Part shown: positions 18,731 through 29,990 of the stretch, one piece after another
How positions within the stretch are numbered: position 1 is the first letter of the stretch
Layout: each line of letters opens with the position of its first letter
Source: Maniola hyperantus
Taxonomy: Eukaryota; Arthropoda; Insecta; Lepidoptera; Nymphalidae
Direction: 5' to 3'
Assembly (NCBI RefSeq): GCF_902806685.2
Contig: NC_048547.1
Span: 14,519,196 to 14,583,195, forward strand
Length of the DNA stretch: 64,000 bases
The notes under the pieces: model-generated
What the model was told of the DNA's origin: nothing
The model's input: the letters and a program-made list of their open reading frames with translations, nothing else
The model's database searches: none
Translations under genes and position numbers: made by a program

Positions 18731-19838
18731 CGCGCATCCGTCGCTCTTAATACCAATAGTACCTACATACAAACCACTCCCAGCTACTCTTCCTAATGGC
18801 TCCTTTACCTGCCTACCTCTTAAAATATTATAATATACTTACCAATAGTAGGAGGAGGAGGAGGGAGGCAAAACAGATAAAAGAGATTGCCCATTTTCTT
18901 AGGAGCTTTGGGCCCCCCCTAATATAATTGTTATGTCACCATGGTTTTAATTTTATTTTGTAGACAAATAATTAACTCTTTATATTCTGCAAACGATTTC
19001 TATTTATTCACCCAGGTTATAAAGAAATCTTATTTTTTATATTGCTGATATTGAGGTTATATTTAATTAATACTTCTTCAAAATAAATGCATGTTTACGA
19101 TTCTAACTGTAATTGTGGATATTTTCAATAGTAGAGTGAAAAAAAGTCGTTATAAAACATAATCGTAAAAAAATAACACATTTAAAAAAAAAATTAAGTT
19201 TTGACACGACGCGCCACAAAAGAGGGCCCGTTCACGGGCGATCTCCTTTAAACTGACTATAGTATATGGTAGTTTAAATTTATGTTTTTCCTTACGATAA
19301 TAATTCTGAAGAGATAGAGATTTAACACGAGGACCGGGATCGAGCCCCGCCTCGTTAGAAAGTAGTATGTATATTCCTTGTATAGGTACCCAGTCCGTTC
19401 TTGAACTTAACCGCAAGACGCATCGCAATAGCATTTTTAGGCGTCAGTGCACACCAGCCCGATCGCCGGGGGCTGCGTTAGTGTGAGTGCTACATCTGTA
19501 CACAGTACATGAGCGCGTAGAACAATACCTGTGCGAGCTCGCACTCGCATCGTAGGGCAGACGCGACTATTTACCAGTATAGCTCTTATAGTGGATAGGT
19601 TATGAAAAAAACGATAAAATATAATAATATAATAGTTAATAAAAATTCTAACTCTTCCGAAACTATAAGAGCTATACTGTTGAAACTTGGTAAGTAGATG
19701 TATTCTGTAAACCGCATTAAGATTTTTACACAAAAATAGGAAAAAAACAATAAATTTTGGGGTTCCCCATACTTAAAACTGAATCTCAATTTTTTTTCCC
19801 ATCAAACCCATATTTGTCTTTATATATTTATATATATA
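18731..19838. other. no gene recognised; one 17-bp inverted pair
   Basis: About 1.1 kb. CAGTATAGCTCTTATAG (19574-19590) has an exact complement at about 19663-19679, flanking an AT-rich loop, which may be a decayed small inverted-repeat element. Frames of 60-100 codons on the minus strand show no motif. Confidence 0.45.
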
Positions 19839-20173
19839 TTTTTTTTTATTCAGATATTAGCCCTTGACTGCAATCTCACCTGGTGGTAAGTGATGATGCA
19901 GTCTAAGATGATAGCGGGCTAACCTGGAAGGGGTATGGCAGTTTTTATTAAACCCATACCCCTTTGGTTTCTACACGGCATCGTACCGGAACGCTAAATC
20001 GCTTGGCGGCACGGCTTTGCCGGTAGGGTGGTAACTAGCCACGACCGAAGCCTCCCACCAGACCAGACCAGAAATTTAGAAATTATAAAATTCCAAACCC
20101 CTGCCAGGACGATCGAACCCGGGACCTCCCACTATTAAAACCACAGCGCTCACCACTGCGCCAGGGAGGTCGT
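19839..20173 (-). mobile_element. SINE-B, full length
   Basis: Best reference copy: T tail at 19839-19848, AGCCCTTGACTGCAATCTCA, CATACCCCTTTGGTTTCTAC, CGAACCCGGGACCTCCC (B-box complement) and GCGCCAGGGAGGTCGTC. It is followed by a TA microsatellite at 20178-20196. Confidence 0.9.
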
Positions 20174-20904
20174 CACAATATATATATATATATATCTATG
20201 GATATCCGTATATCTACGGATAGGTATTCAAAAATTATATTGAAGTTTCTAGTAAGTATAATTTTTTTCTAAAATAAATACCTAGTTTGCGCGAGAGACA
20301 CTTCTAAAGTGGTAAAATGTGACCACGCGCTCTTCGCCCCCTATCTCGAAAACGGTTGACCGTACAAAAAAAAATTTTGAACAAAATATGTAGAAAATTT
20401 TGTATTCTACAATATTGATAATAAATACAAATAGCAAAAACCTATAGGAAATGAGATATTTACAAAAAAAAAGCGCAAAAAACCGATTTTTGTGACCTTG
20501 CGTACACCCTACCATATTTGAGACAACTTTTAGGGTGTCAATATACAAGTATTTACAGACTTACAGCTGGGTATCTCGAATTCCGAGGTGAACTTACTAT
20601 AATGACTGGACTATTAATGGAAGAGTCATATTCAACCTCCCTTTACAGTTTTCCGATAAAAAACACCAAAGAATACGCTAGGTACGCAGTAGACAAAGTA
20701 CCTACTCAATCAAAATCGATTTATCATTGCCAAAATCTCAGTAATTTTTTTCTCCTATAAGAAAATTGTGATCCAATCAAAACCGGTAAAACAAGGTAAA
20801 CACGTGTCAATCAAGTTGCTCCCACAGCGGCGGTAGATCAGCCCTTATCTTAAAATACTGCCACAGAGTAATTTTGAAACAGAGGCACATAGTTACATAT
20901 GCAC
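20174..20904. other. no gene recognised
   Basis: (TA)n followed by AT-rich sequence. An 80-codon forward frame (20518-20760) and an 88-codon reverse frame (20282-20548) lack recognisable features. Confidence 0.45.
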
Positions 20905-21372
20905 AACATAATTATTATATATTAAGCCTTTATTTCAGACACATTTACAATATTATTAGGTACAATTTACAATCATTATTAACTTACACTTATTTAATTT
21001 CATTAGGTACTACTAAAAAGCACTGATGTATTTATAATTTAACAATATCAGATCCCGAAACGACATCAACTGTTTGCACCTGGTACCAACCAGGTCTGTT
21101 GGCCCTCTGGCAAAGGCCTCCTCTAACCCTTTCCATAATTCTCTATCCCTTGCCTTTCTTGTCCAAGTTATGCCTGCCACTTTAACTATTTCGTCCTCCC
21201 ATCTGGTCCTTTGTCTTCCTTTCTTGCGCTTCCCTATTCTTGGTTGCCACAGTGTAACCAGTTTACTCCATTTATCTTTTCCCCTTACCATATGGCCTGC
21301 CCATTTCCATTTTAAAGTTCTTATCTTCAGTGTTGCATCTTGCACTTTTGTTAACAAAATGCACAACATACC
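20905..21372 (-). mobile_element. RTE-type LINE, 5' truncated
   Basis: Reverse-strand LINE 3' end holding the coding remnant at 21013-21369 and a 3' region with AATAAA (complement of TTTATT near 20930). Only the terminal part of the polymerase is present. Confidence 0.75.
21013..21369 (-). pseudogene. RTE-type reverse transcriptase C-terminal domain
   Basis: An intact 118-codon frame. Blocks in order: LKWKWAGHMVRGKDKWSK (about residues 19-36), WQPRIGKRKKGRQRTRWEDE (42-61), VAGITWTRKARDRELWKGLE (64-83). These are the conserved end of RTE/BovB-clade polymerases, lying after the catalytic palm, which is missing. The ATG is where truncation left one. The frame is well preserved compared with the other RTE scraps here, so this insertion is probably fairly young. 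Confidence 0.8.
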
Positions 21373-21473
21373 TAGTAGTAATTTAACAACAGAGGTGTCA
21401 CTATTTGCCCGACTAAGAAAAGAGGGTTATAATTTTGACAGTCTATATTTTTTGTAAATAATGTATAGTAACA

Positions 21474-21512
21474 TCGAGCTCGCACCGGAAAGCGCAGCGT
21501 TGGAAGACCCAA
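21474..21512 (+). mobile_element. RTE LINE scrap
   Basis: GAGCTCGCACCGGAAAGCGC then CAGCGTTGGAAGACC, matching the GCACCGGAAGACGCAG part of the RTE copy near 26440. It borders the following minisatellite. Confidence 0.5.
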
Positions 21513-21535
21513 AGTAAGTTGAGTAAGAAAGTTAA

Positions 21536-22384
21536 GATCCGTATCCGTATCTGCGAATCTTGACGCTAATGATCCGTACTTATCCGTATCCGCGGATCTG
21601 GTCGGCAATCATCCGTATCCGTATCCGTATCCGCGGATCTTGACGCCAATGATCCGTATCCGTATCCGCGGATCTTGACACCAATAATCCGTATCCGTAT
21701 CCGCGGATCTTGACGCCTATGATCCGTATCCGTATCCGCGTATTTTGACGCCAATGATCCGTAACCGTATCCGCGGATCTTGACGCCAATGATCCGTATC
21801 CGTATCCGCGTATTTTGACGCCAATGATCCGTAACCGTATCCGCGGATCTTGACGCCAATGATCCGTATCCGTATCCGCGTATTTTGACGCCAATGATCC
21901 GTAACCGTATCCGCGGATCTTGACGCCAATGATCCGTATCCGTATCCGCGTATTTTGACGCCAATGATCCGTAACCGTATCCGCGGATCTTGACGCCAAT
22001 GATCCGTATCCGTATCCGCGTATTTTGACGCCAATGATCCGTAACCGTATCCGCGGATCTTGACGCCAATGATCCGTATCCGTATACGCGTATTTTGACG
22101 CCAATGATCCGTAACCGTATCCGCGGATCTTGACGCCAATGATCCGTATCCGTATCCGCGTATTTTGACGCCAATGATCCGTAACCGTATCCGCGGATCT
22201 TGACGCCAATGATCCGTATCCGTATCCGCGTATTTTGACGCCAATGATCCGTAACCGTATCCGCGGATCTTGACGCCAATGATCCGTATCCGTATCCGCG
22301 TATTTTGACGCCAATGATCCGTAACCGTATCCGCGGATCTTGACGCCAATGATCCGTATCCGGATCCGTATCCGGATACGGATA
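21536..22384. repeat. 35-bp minisatellite with a 70-bp higher-order unit
   Basis: Monomer A (GATCCGTATCCGTATCCGCG then TATTTTGACGCCAAT) alternates with monomer B (GATCCGTAACCGTATCCGCG then GATCTTGACGCCAAT). Nine near-identical AB dimers span 21721-22350. The left border has less regular monomers and the right border collapses into GATCCGGATCC words. B contains the palindrome ATCCGCGGAT. Three long reverse-strand frames (244-273 codons) cross it only because the unit lacks stops. They are not genes. Confidence 0.95.
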
Positions 22385-22626
22385 CATTTTTATTGATTCG
22401 GCACATCACTAATCGTAACACAGGTAGTGAATTTCCTCTGTTCAAATCTACTCTACACCGCATGGCGAGTAAGGAGCGTACGTTTAACTGCGTACCGATT
22501 GGGTTTTTATTTGGGGGTGCTGTGCCCAAGTGAGGCATTTGTATGATAATAGCATGCGGTGCCGGGGGAAATGTTTATAGCATCAGTGGTTTAATGAATA
22601 ACATCTTTATTTTACGCATTCACTGT

Positions 22627-23035
22627 AAAAAAACCGGCCAAGTACGAGTCAGGCTCGAGCAACGAGGGTTCCGTACTACAGTCGTAATTTTTCGATATTT
22701 TCCATAATTCAAAAACTATGATAAATAAAAATAAATAAAAATCTGCTTGAGAATGCACAGGTGAAGGCCTTTCATATGATACCCCACTTGATATAGTTAA
22801 GTATCTTACTTCGAAATTGAAAATACTAATTTTTAGTTCATGACCACAATTTAATTTTTTTGTCATTTTGTGTGATGTAACTACAAACTCACGGTTTTCA
22901 GATTTTCCCCTAATGCCAGCTATAAGACCCACGTATCTGCCAAGTTTCATGATTCTAGGTCAACGGAAGTACCTACCCTGTAGGTTTCTTGACAGACAGA
23001 CAGACAACCTTTTTAGGTACGGAACCCTAAAAACA
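22627..23035 (+). mobile_element. interspersed repeat G
   Basis: Starts AACCGGCCAAGTACGAGTC and ends TTTAGGTACGGAACCCTAAA. The late segment before the end is slightly shortened (GACAGACAGACAGACAACC). Confidence 0.8.
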
Positions 23036-23750
23036 ATATTAAAAAAAAGTAAAAATCTAGAAAACCAATGAACCGAAGCAATGAACCTATTAATCATCTA
23101 GTGGTAGGTAACTAATTGATACCATAATCACACCTGTCTGCAAAACACCTCAATCGAACTATTAGCAGAAACCGGAAAATCTGTTACCATATTCGATAGA
23201 ACGACAATTTACACAAACAAGTAAAATTATGTAATAAAAAGCTTTAAAAAAGTTAATTTTCTATTCATAGGTAAATTAGGTTAATAAAGTTTACACAACT
23301 CTAATTTGTTTGTTTATATTCACACTTACTAGCAATTAGACTATTAAAAACATCTGCAATTAATCCTAAAGCGACTATTAATTCGTGGCAGGAGGCGCTT
23401 AGCTAAAAGACGAGACACCGAAATAAATCATAATCAAAAATAGCGCGTATTATAAACGTGCGTGTCATGTGCGATCTATAAATAATGGGAGACAATGACA
23501 TTCCTGCGGGACACGGGGAAGCGTCTACCAACATTTATATAAACACAAAAAGACCTAAAACAAGACCTAAAACGTTTAGTGCCGATTTCACCAACGTCGA
23601 GTGACGTTTAACCGAGGAATAAATTGGGCGTAGTGACAGTTTTTGTATTAAACACCTGCCAAAATAATATTAAGTTTACGCTCGGGAGACCACGGTAAGA
23701 CTTATTTTACGTTGAGGAAATTGGCCCTTAGTCCCTGTCTCTACAAGGAC
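23036..23750. other. AT-rich, no gene recognised
   Basis: About 715 bases with no shared repeats. A tandem-looking pair (AAAAGACCTAAAACAAGACC) is near 23546. No supported frame. Confidence 0.45.
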
Positions 23751-24350
23751 AAAACCGGCCAAGTGCGAGTCAGGCTCGCGCAACGAGAGTTCCGTACTAC
23801 AGTCGTATTTTTTCGATATTTCATAATTCATATATTTTTTGCACGATAAATAAAAATTGTTTTTTTTTTTTTTTTTTTTTATTTTTTTTTTTTTTTTCCA
23901 CACAAACAGAAAAAACACAATATTGGTTTCTTCGTGCTCGTAAGCGCTTGGCGGCTTGTCTGAGCACTGCACATTCCTCTGTAGTCTTATACTTAGTCTA
24001 CCTAGTAAGTACTAGTTTTAGAATGCAAAGCTATAGTAAGTCTGTGGGTGAAGACCTTTCATATGATACCTACCCCACTTGATATAGTTATCTTACTTCG
24101 AAAATTGAAAATACTAATTTTTAGTTCGTGACCGCAATTTAATTTTTTTTTGTGTGATGTGACCACAAATTCACGGTTTTCAGATTTTTCCCCTAATGTC
24201 TGCAGTATAAGATCTACCTACCTGCCAAATTTCATGATTCTAGGTGAACGGGAAGTACCCTGTAGGTTTCTTGACAGACCGACAGACAGACAGACAACAA
24301 AGTGATCCTATAAGGGTTCCGTTTTTTCTTTTGAGGTACGGAACCCTAAA
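23751..24350 (+). mobile_element. interspersed repeat G with T-rich insertion
   Basis: Starts AAACCGGCCAAGTGCGAGTC and ends GAGGTACGGAACCCTAAAAA. At about 23862-24008 a long T tract followed by CCACACAAACAG and a mixed segment interrupts it. On the minus strand this looks like a short retrocopy with a poly-A tail, whose source I do not recognise. Confidence 0.75.
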
Positions 24351-24612
24351 AAAACTGTGATTGGTTTTATTTGGCTAGGTCGCCATGGAAGAGTTTCGGT
24401 TGGTAGGTATATAAGTTAGCTTATGACAAAGAAGTCAAAGATTTAGTTCTAATTTACAGTAATTTTTGCTTGGCGCCCACCCAGGTAGTAAATAATCGTC
24501 AAATCGTCGTCAAAACCGGCCAGGTTGAACGCTGAAGGCTAAAATTATTGTAATAAAGTATGGAATTAATGAGTTGACTCATCAAAGTTATTTTTGTTCC
24601 GATAGGTATACC

Positions 24613-24680
24613 TACTACGCGACAGGTCGAGATAGCAATCGGGGTATGAGGCGGAGGGACGCCCCGTACAAATAAAAACA
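24613..24680 (+). mobile_element. MITE family 4, left end
   Basis: ACGCGACAGGTCGAGATAGC, ATCGGGGTATGAGGCGG and GGACGCCCCG, then broken off into an A-rich run. Confidence 0.6.
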
Positions 24681-24889
24681 AAAAAATAAAAAAAAAAACA
24701 AAGATCGAACTAGTTAATCTCTTTATATGAGGCGGAGGAGAGGAGATCCATCGCGAAACAAAAATAAACACCACCCATGATAAAACTCTTAAATCTCCAA
24801 CTGTTTACTCCACAGTCTTATAACGAAATTGATTTACTAAAACCACCAAGAATTTTAAATATATACTTACTTAGTACTTACCTACTCAT

Positions 24890-25375
24890 GAAAATCGGTC
24901 AAGTCAAACTCGTACACGAAGTGTTCCGTAGGTACTATCGTGTAAAAATTAACTTCTTCTTTATTTTTTTAACACGTCTTTATTTAACAGAATTGTCAAT
25001 TATTAGTATAGCTTCCAAATTTTAACAAAAAAAAAACATTTATTTAAATTTTCAGTCACCTTTTTAAAATTTGTATTACTAAATGAAACAAATTTCAAAA
25101 TGAAAATTCGTGTATTTATTATTAAGGTAAATGCTATTTGTGTCATTTAAATCAATCAAGTAAATATGGGATTTTCATTGCCGCTATAACAATGTCACTA
25201 TTTGCTGTTATAGCAGCAATGCAAATACAGATTTGGAGAAAATTTCAACTCTCTATCTATGATGGTTCACGAGATACAACCAGCCCGCTAACAGACAGAC
25301 GTCGGACGGACAGCGGAGTCTTAGTAATAAGAGTGTTCGTTCGCAACCTTCGGGTAGGTACGGAACCCTAAAAAT
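24890..25375 (+). mobile_element. distant relative of repeat G
   Basis: Starts AAATCGGTCAAGTCAAACTC and ends GGTAGGTACGGAACCCTAAA, the same end words as repeat G, but the interior differs (TTTGGAGAAAATTTCAACTC, GGACGGACAGCGGAGTC). Possibly a sister family. Confidence 0.55.
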
Positions 25376-25829
25376 GATTTATTAAAAGCACCAAGAATTT
25401 TAAAAATACTTATGAAAAATTGCAACACTATCCTATACTGCCCACTTATGTATAAATAACACTAATTTGGATTACCAGCGATTTTGGAAGTACCTACTCA
25501 TTATCATAAATACATCTCTTTCACCACTCAACACTGAAGCCTAATAAACAAACTGTACTTAACCCAATCAACAGAATATAGACTTTAAATTGCAGACAAT
25601 ACAGTTTAAAATACAATAAATGAAGTTTAAATGAGTTTATGCTATCGGTGAGGCTAAAAAATCTAGAGCACAAATCCGCATCAAGCAAAGTACCTCTTTA
25701 ACTGAAAGTTATGAAGCGGGAAATGAACCTGAGCTATTGGGCACGTTTCTAGCGTAAATATACAATACGGGGTGAAGTTTTGGGAACGATCAGTGATGCA
25801 AATGCTGAAACTATTCAGAACAATGCTAG
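25376..25829. other. no gene recognised
   Basis: Plain AT-rich sequence, no shared repeat. Confidence 0.45.
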
Positions 25830-26085
25830 AATTAGTGAGGGAGCTCTCGGTTTGATCCTGTAGATCGATTTCGTAAAACCTGCATCAATCATTATAACAA
25901 TCTAAATTGTTCTGATTGGCTGCATTTGTGCGATTCTTGTTGCAATAATGCATTGCAGCCAATAGTGAGCGAGCGTTAACCAATCAGAGGTGATTGCGAT
26001 CGTGACATTGTAGCTGTCATTATCCCGCAATCGCGCAGCTGATTCGACGATATGTCAAATATTGGGCTATGGGCAGAGTGAACTA
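25830..26085 (-). mobile_element. MITE family 7 and neighbouring repeat
   Basis: CTGCATCAATCATTATAACA, TGTGCGATTCTTGTTGCAA and AACCAATCAGAGGTGATTGC are the reverse of the copy at 9113-9278. The outer parts (GAGCTCTCGGTTTGATCCTG and GGCAGAGTGAACTAGCTC) recur reversed near 60470-60515. Confidence 0.6.
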
Positions 26086-26109
26086 GCTCAGAGTCACTCA
26101 TCGGGAGAT

Positions 26110-26480
26110 GGAGAGAGCTATGCTTGGAGTTTCTCTACGTGATCAAATCAGATCGGTAGGAGAACTAGAGTAACCGACATAGCTCAACGGGTTGCGAAGC
26201 TGAAGTGGCAATGTGCAGGACACATATTATGTAGTTCGTAAAACCGATAGATGTTGGGGTCCCAACCAAGGTGCTGGCAGTGGCGTGCACAGGGTTTGAA
26301 GCCAGGGTAGGCATTAGTTAGGTAGGAACCTGTTTACTGGCAGGTCATAATGAAAAATATGCATTGAGCTATTACAACTGGGGTAAGCAGTGCATTTATG
26401 CCTCTATAACCTGCACGCCACTGGGTGCTGGAATGGCGACCTCGCACCGGAAGACGCAGTGTTGCACAGTGCGAGGGACG
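26110..26480 (+). pseudogene. RTE-type LINE fragment split by a hAT-like MITE
   Basis: Left part: GAACTAGAGTAACCGACATA and GCTGAAGTGGCAATGTGCAG. Right part, after the MITE: GGTGCTGGAATGGCGACC and GCACCGGAAGACGCAG. Joining across 26278-26423, minus one 8-bp duplicate, restores the order seen in the other RTE fragments. The frame is broken. Confidence 0.75.
26278..26423. mobile_element. hAT-like MITE, 146 bp, perfect 8-bp duplication
   Basis: CAGTGGCGTGCACAGG...CCTGCACGCCACTG flanked by GGTGCTGG at 26270-26277 and 26424-26431. The host is an RTE LINE, so the MITE is the younger of the two. Confidence 0.9.
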
Positions 26481-26747
26481 GAACGGCAAACCCTAAGTCT
26501 TAGGTAGGCACTAGGCATACTGTCTTACTATGCGCTCATGCCTATCTGAAAAGCATTTATCAACTTTTAGTTAGTCCCTAGTACAGTACCTAGCAGAAGG
26601 ACTTTTGTGTGCTTCATTTTCATGAAATATCCTTAAAAATATAAATATCCTTGTCAATTGTAAACTATATTGCAATATTGTATAACTGCTGAAGTTACGG
26701 TAGCGTTTATTGTACATGGGAATAATCAAAAGTATTGAAATATGGAG

Positions 26748-27240
26748 GTACCAGCCGCCGACTGTAAATCAGATCGGAACGGTCAGTGTGTCATAGTGGG
26801 CTGTACCCTCGGCGACGCGAGTTCGCCGACATGCTGTGTTACTCACAGAGCAGTCAAAGGATTGTACAAAGGATAAAGTGTAATAAAATATAAAACCGGC
26901 TCTTTGCGGGAAAAATATTCGTCATCCTGATTATAAATCGATCGATGTCTTAAATCGACCAGTGTGTCAATCGACATACGGACCGATTTATCCAAATTTA
27001 GTAGCGACGCGAGTTTACCGACATGCTGCGAATAAGCCAGGGCAATCAAATGATTACACAAATAATAAAAGTAATAAAATAAAGTAAATTGATAAACCAG
27101 CTCAAAATATCCGTCCTCCATCATCGTCGTCTATAAATCGGTAAATGTGACAAATCAGCCAGTGTGTCTGTAACAATGTTTTACATTGACACACTGACCG
27201 ATTTATCCGAATTCGTCTGACTGACCTGTGTGTAATTAAT
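26748..27240 (+). repeat. degenerate ~190-bp tandem repeat with internal inverted words
   Basis: Two diverged units start with GCGACGCGAG near 26813 and 27004, followed by CGACATGCTG, a TAAT-rich stretch, and CGGACCGATTTATCC or CTGACCGATTTATCC. Each has a TATAAATCG..CAGTGTGTC word and its complement, so each unit could fold. A partial third unit (GTGTGTCAATGTGACAAATC) follows the LINE at about 27930-27955. Confidence 0.65.
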
Positions 27241-27316
27241 GATATATCAGCTGGTACTTAAGACCTTTGTCCAGGACCCGTGGATGTACATTGTACATAG
27301 ATTCTTCGTAAGGGCA

Positions 27317-27821
27317 ACCCTCCACCTCCCATGGCCCCACCAACCTCTCGGTTATATGGGCCGAATCGCGGGAGGGCGCCCGTTCGGTACTTGCTCTTGG
27401 CATTTTCCCGGGGCGCCTTCTTCACTCCCTACAAATTATTTTGTCTTTTCCTTGTCCCTTATGCTCACTCTCCCCCCTTGGGGGCTAGACGTCACTAACA
27501 CAGCTGTGATCTCCGCTGCTGCTCCTCCGTGGTGCCGGCCTGGCACCTGCACGCTCCGAGCTGCTTCGCCTCTTATGCCAATGGTGCGCGAATTCCCGTA
27601 GCCGGTTGTAGTTCCCCGCCGATGAGACGAGGTCCGTGTAGAAGACCGGCCCCGCTTCCCCGCGTACGATCCCATCCAACATCGTCACTCGCAAGTCCTC
27701 ATAAAGGGGACACTCCCACAGCACATGGTGCCTATCCTCGTCGCCAAAGCCGCACTCGCACGCCGGGCTCTCGCACAACGTCATCCTATGCAGGCGCGCC
27801 CGGAAACAGCCGGGGCAAGGG
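27317..27821 (-). mobile_element. R1-like LINE, 5' truncated, 13-bp target duplication
   Basis: Flanked by CTTCGTAAGGGCA at 27304-27316 and 27822-27834. On the minus strand the 5' end reads into GCFRARLHRMTLCESPACEC, a Cys/His motif region typical of the C-terminus of R1-type polymerases. The 3' end lacks poly-A. The insertion sits in the degenerate tandem-repeat block. Confidence 0.8.
27485..27815 (-). pseudogene. C-terminal domain of an R1-like LINE polymerase
   Basis: The frame holds ACECGFGDEDRHHVLWEC (Cys-x-Cys...His-His...Cys), then PLYEDLRVTMLDGIV and NYNRLREFAHHWHKRRSS. The first residues run in from the truncation point rather than from a real start. The palm, endonuclease and ORF1 are all missing. 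It could be a decayed TRAS/SART/R1 relative, and the finer clade cannot be fixed by eye. Confidence 0.75.
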
Positions 27822-28199
27822 CTTCGTAAGGGCAGTATAGAGGCTTTTACTTGGAAATCGGTTCAAATTAGCTGCGGGTAGTATAGGGGCTCGGTCGCTG
27901 GGTATACAGCAACAAGGAAGCCGTGTGTCAATGTGACAAATCGGCCGGCGCTATTCGGCTCATCGCGTCTCATATTTTTACAAATACTATTTTCGGATGT
28001 TACAAATTCTTTGTACATTTTACATTGGGATGCTCGTTTTTGTGTAACAAATGGTTTTCAATGTAAATGGTGCAGATATGGAATTTTATTTAAAAAAATA
28101 TAATTTTTCCAGTTTCTCTGAAGTCAAAATCAAGCATCCTCAACTCAGCTGATGAATGTCTACAATATACATGTCTGTTACAAAGACTTATCACACCCT

Positions 28200-28292
28200 G
28201 TTATCACACCCCACGGTTTAGTTCTGCTACAACATTGCCATGTACTTAGTGATCAAATAAAAAAGTTTTCTTCTTCTTCTTCTTCTTCTTCA
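28200..28292 (+). mobile_element. LINE 3' tail with (TTC)n
   Basis: CATGTACTTAGTGATCAAAT, AAAAAAG, then seven TTC units (28270-28292). Low-complexity 3' ends like this occur on R1/I-type LINEs. Confidence 0.4.
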
Positions 28293-28585
28293 ACATAAGG
28301 TCTTTCCTAACCATTTTTTTTCTTCTTTTCTTTTAATCTTTGTTTAATTACATAAATTCTTTGCTTTTCTTACGACTGCGCAGAAAAAGGACTATCCCTA
28401 ATGTTTTCAGGGTGTACCGTATGTAAGTTTCTTTATTCCACCTTAATTTCTAAATGCCCGATCAGATTTGGATTTATGGATAACTTAAGTCGTCCCAAGT
28501 GACACCTGGCTACAATTTTTTTTTTGTAAAAATTCAAATGTGGTTTTTTTTACTTTTTAGTTGAGTACTATCAGCTAGTAGGTAA

Positions 28586-28826
28586 TCTAAATATGTAAAA
28601 GGAAAAGCTTACTGAATGACTAACTAATTATTGACTGACTGATCTATCAACGCACAGCTCAAATTACTGGACGGATGGCTCAAATTACTGAAATTTGGCA
28701 TGCAGATAGCTATGATACTGTATACATTTGCTAAGAAAGGGTTTTGAAAATTCAACCCCTAAGGGAGTAAAAAATGGGTTTGAAATTAGTGTAGTCCACG
28801 CGGACGAAGTCGCGGGCATAAGCTAG
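28586..28826 (+). mobile_element. Helitron-like element, family A, with local duplication
   Basis: TCTAAATATGTAAAAGG to GGGCATAAGCTAG. Inside, the word GCTCAAATTACTG occurs twice (near 28656 and 28678), so a short segment was duplicated. Confidence 0.8.
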
Positions 28827-29106
28827 TACTGGCATAAACTACTCAATTGTAAACATTGGTAGTTGGTACGCGTGGGGTTAAAAATAAGTTAGCGTACAGA
28901 CGGTGCAGCAAAATAAATAATTTTAGAACCAAATCGCAGTCCAAACAAAATAACTAAATCCCCGGTATGGACTAAGAGCCAGCGAGTGCCATACCTTCGT
29001 TATTTTATAAAATCTGAAAGTTTCTCTGCGTCTTGACCCTAATCACACCACAGGGAGGAACAATCAGCGACTATGAAGTTTGAATAGTGCCTTTGTAACA
29101 AGTTAC

Positions 29107-29325
29107 ATCAATACCCATATTATAAATGCGAAAGTGTGTTTGTTTTTTGGTTTGTCCTTCAATCACGTCGCAACGGAGCAACGGATCGACGTGATTTTTT
29201 GCATGGGTATAGTTAAAGTCCTGGAGTGGAGAGTGACATAGGCTACTTTTTACCCCGGAAAAAGAGTGCCCATGGGATTTTTAAAAACCTAAATCAACGC
29301 GTAGGAAGTTACGGGCATCAGCTAG
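29107..29325 (+). mobile_element. Helitron-like element, family B
   Basis: Reference forward copy: TATTATAAATGCGAAAGTG, CAATCACGTCGCAACGGAGC, CATAGGCTACTTTTTACCCC, and the end GGGCATCAGCTAG followed by T. The 3' hairpin is weakened (CGCGTAGGAAGTTACG). It is inserted in the left arm of the foldback element. Confidence 0.75.
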
Positions 29326-29418
29326 TAATAAATACTTAAAAATCCTTCGTCAAAGTATGAAGTCTATGTTTTTTTTATATTTTCTTCGGAATAGTAGGCA
29401 TGTCTGGCAGGGGGTTGC

Positions 29419-29522
29419 TATGATGGCTGGAGTGAAGACTTCGGCGGGGAGGGGCGATGCACGCCCAACAGACGGAAACGTTTAAGTGCGGAAACCAGCC
29501 CAGAAAGAAAGAAAAAAAGAAA
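29419..29522 (+). mobile_element. LINE 3' tip (104 bp) with 9-bp duplication
   Basis: GGGGGTTGC flanks both sides (29410-29418 and 29523-29531). The sequence (ACGGAAACGTTTAAGTGCGG, CCAGCCCAGAAAGAAAG) is the same 3' end as the reversed LINE at 14711-15088. It ends in an AAAG-rich tail. Confidence 0.8.
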
Positions 29523-29656
29523 GGGGGTTGCCACGACACTGAGTGTCTGGCAATGCATGACGTGATTTCTAATACTATTCCGAAGAAAATATAAAAAAAT
29601 AGACTTTGACGCAAGATTTTTTACACCTTTGTAGGCTGTTATAGCTCCCAAAGCCA

Positions 29657-29990
29657 CCACGGAGAGTGTGCTCAGGAACTTTTCGATCTTGTCCCACCTT
29701 CACCATTTTACCACCGAACCGCGAGTTTCCATCCTTATGTCGTCGACGTCCCATCTACACGCACGAAACGTTTTGCGTCATCATTCCCCATACGTATGGC
29801 TAAGGTTTGGAATACTCTTCCGCGATATGTGTTTCCTACCAATTACAACCCGGGTATCTTTAAAACATGAGTGAATAGGCATCTTCTAGGTAAACGCATC
29901 CCATCTTAGGCCACATCATCACTTCCCATCAGGTGTGATTGTGGTCAAGCGTACACCTATAATGAATAATAAAAAAATAAAAAAAAAACG
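29657..29990 (+). pseudogene. CR1-like LINE C-terminal end
   Basis: Conceptual frame from about 29678: a PFYHRTASFHPYVVDVPSTR-like block, then MAKVWNTLPRYVFP, NYNPGIFKT, an in-frame stop, VNRHLLGKRIP. This WNxLPxxVFP..YNxxxFK pattern is the usual tail of CR1/jockey-type polymerases in Lepidoptera. The 3' part (CATCATCACTTCCCATCAGG) ends in an A-rich stretch near 29970-29990. It interrupts the right arm of the foldback element. Confidence 0.7.

Noticed and set aside
21566..22538. Three overlapping reverse-strand frames of 244-273 codons
   Set aside because: They are translations of the 35/70-bp array, highly periodic and present in every frame because the unit has no stop.
27239..27840. Forward frames of 103-120 codons
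   Set aside because: They are antisense to the R1-like polymerase remnant, which explains the open reading.
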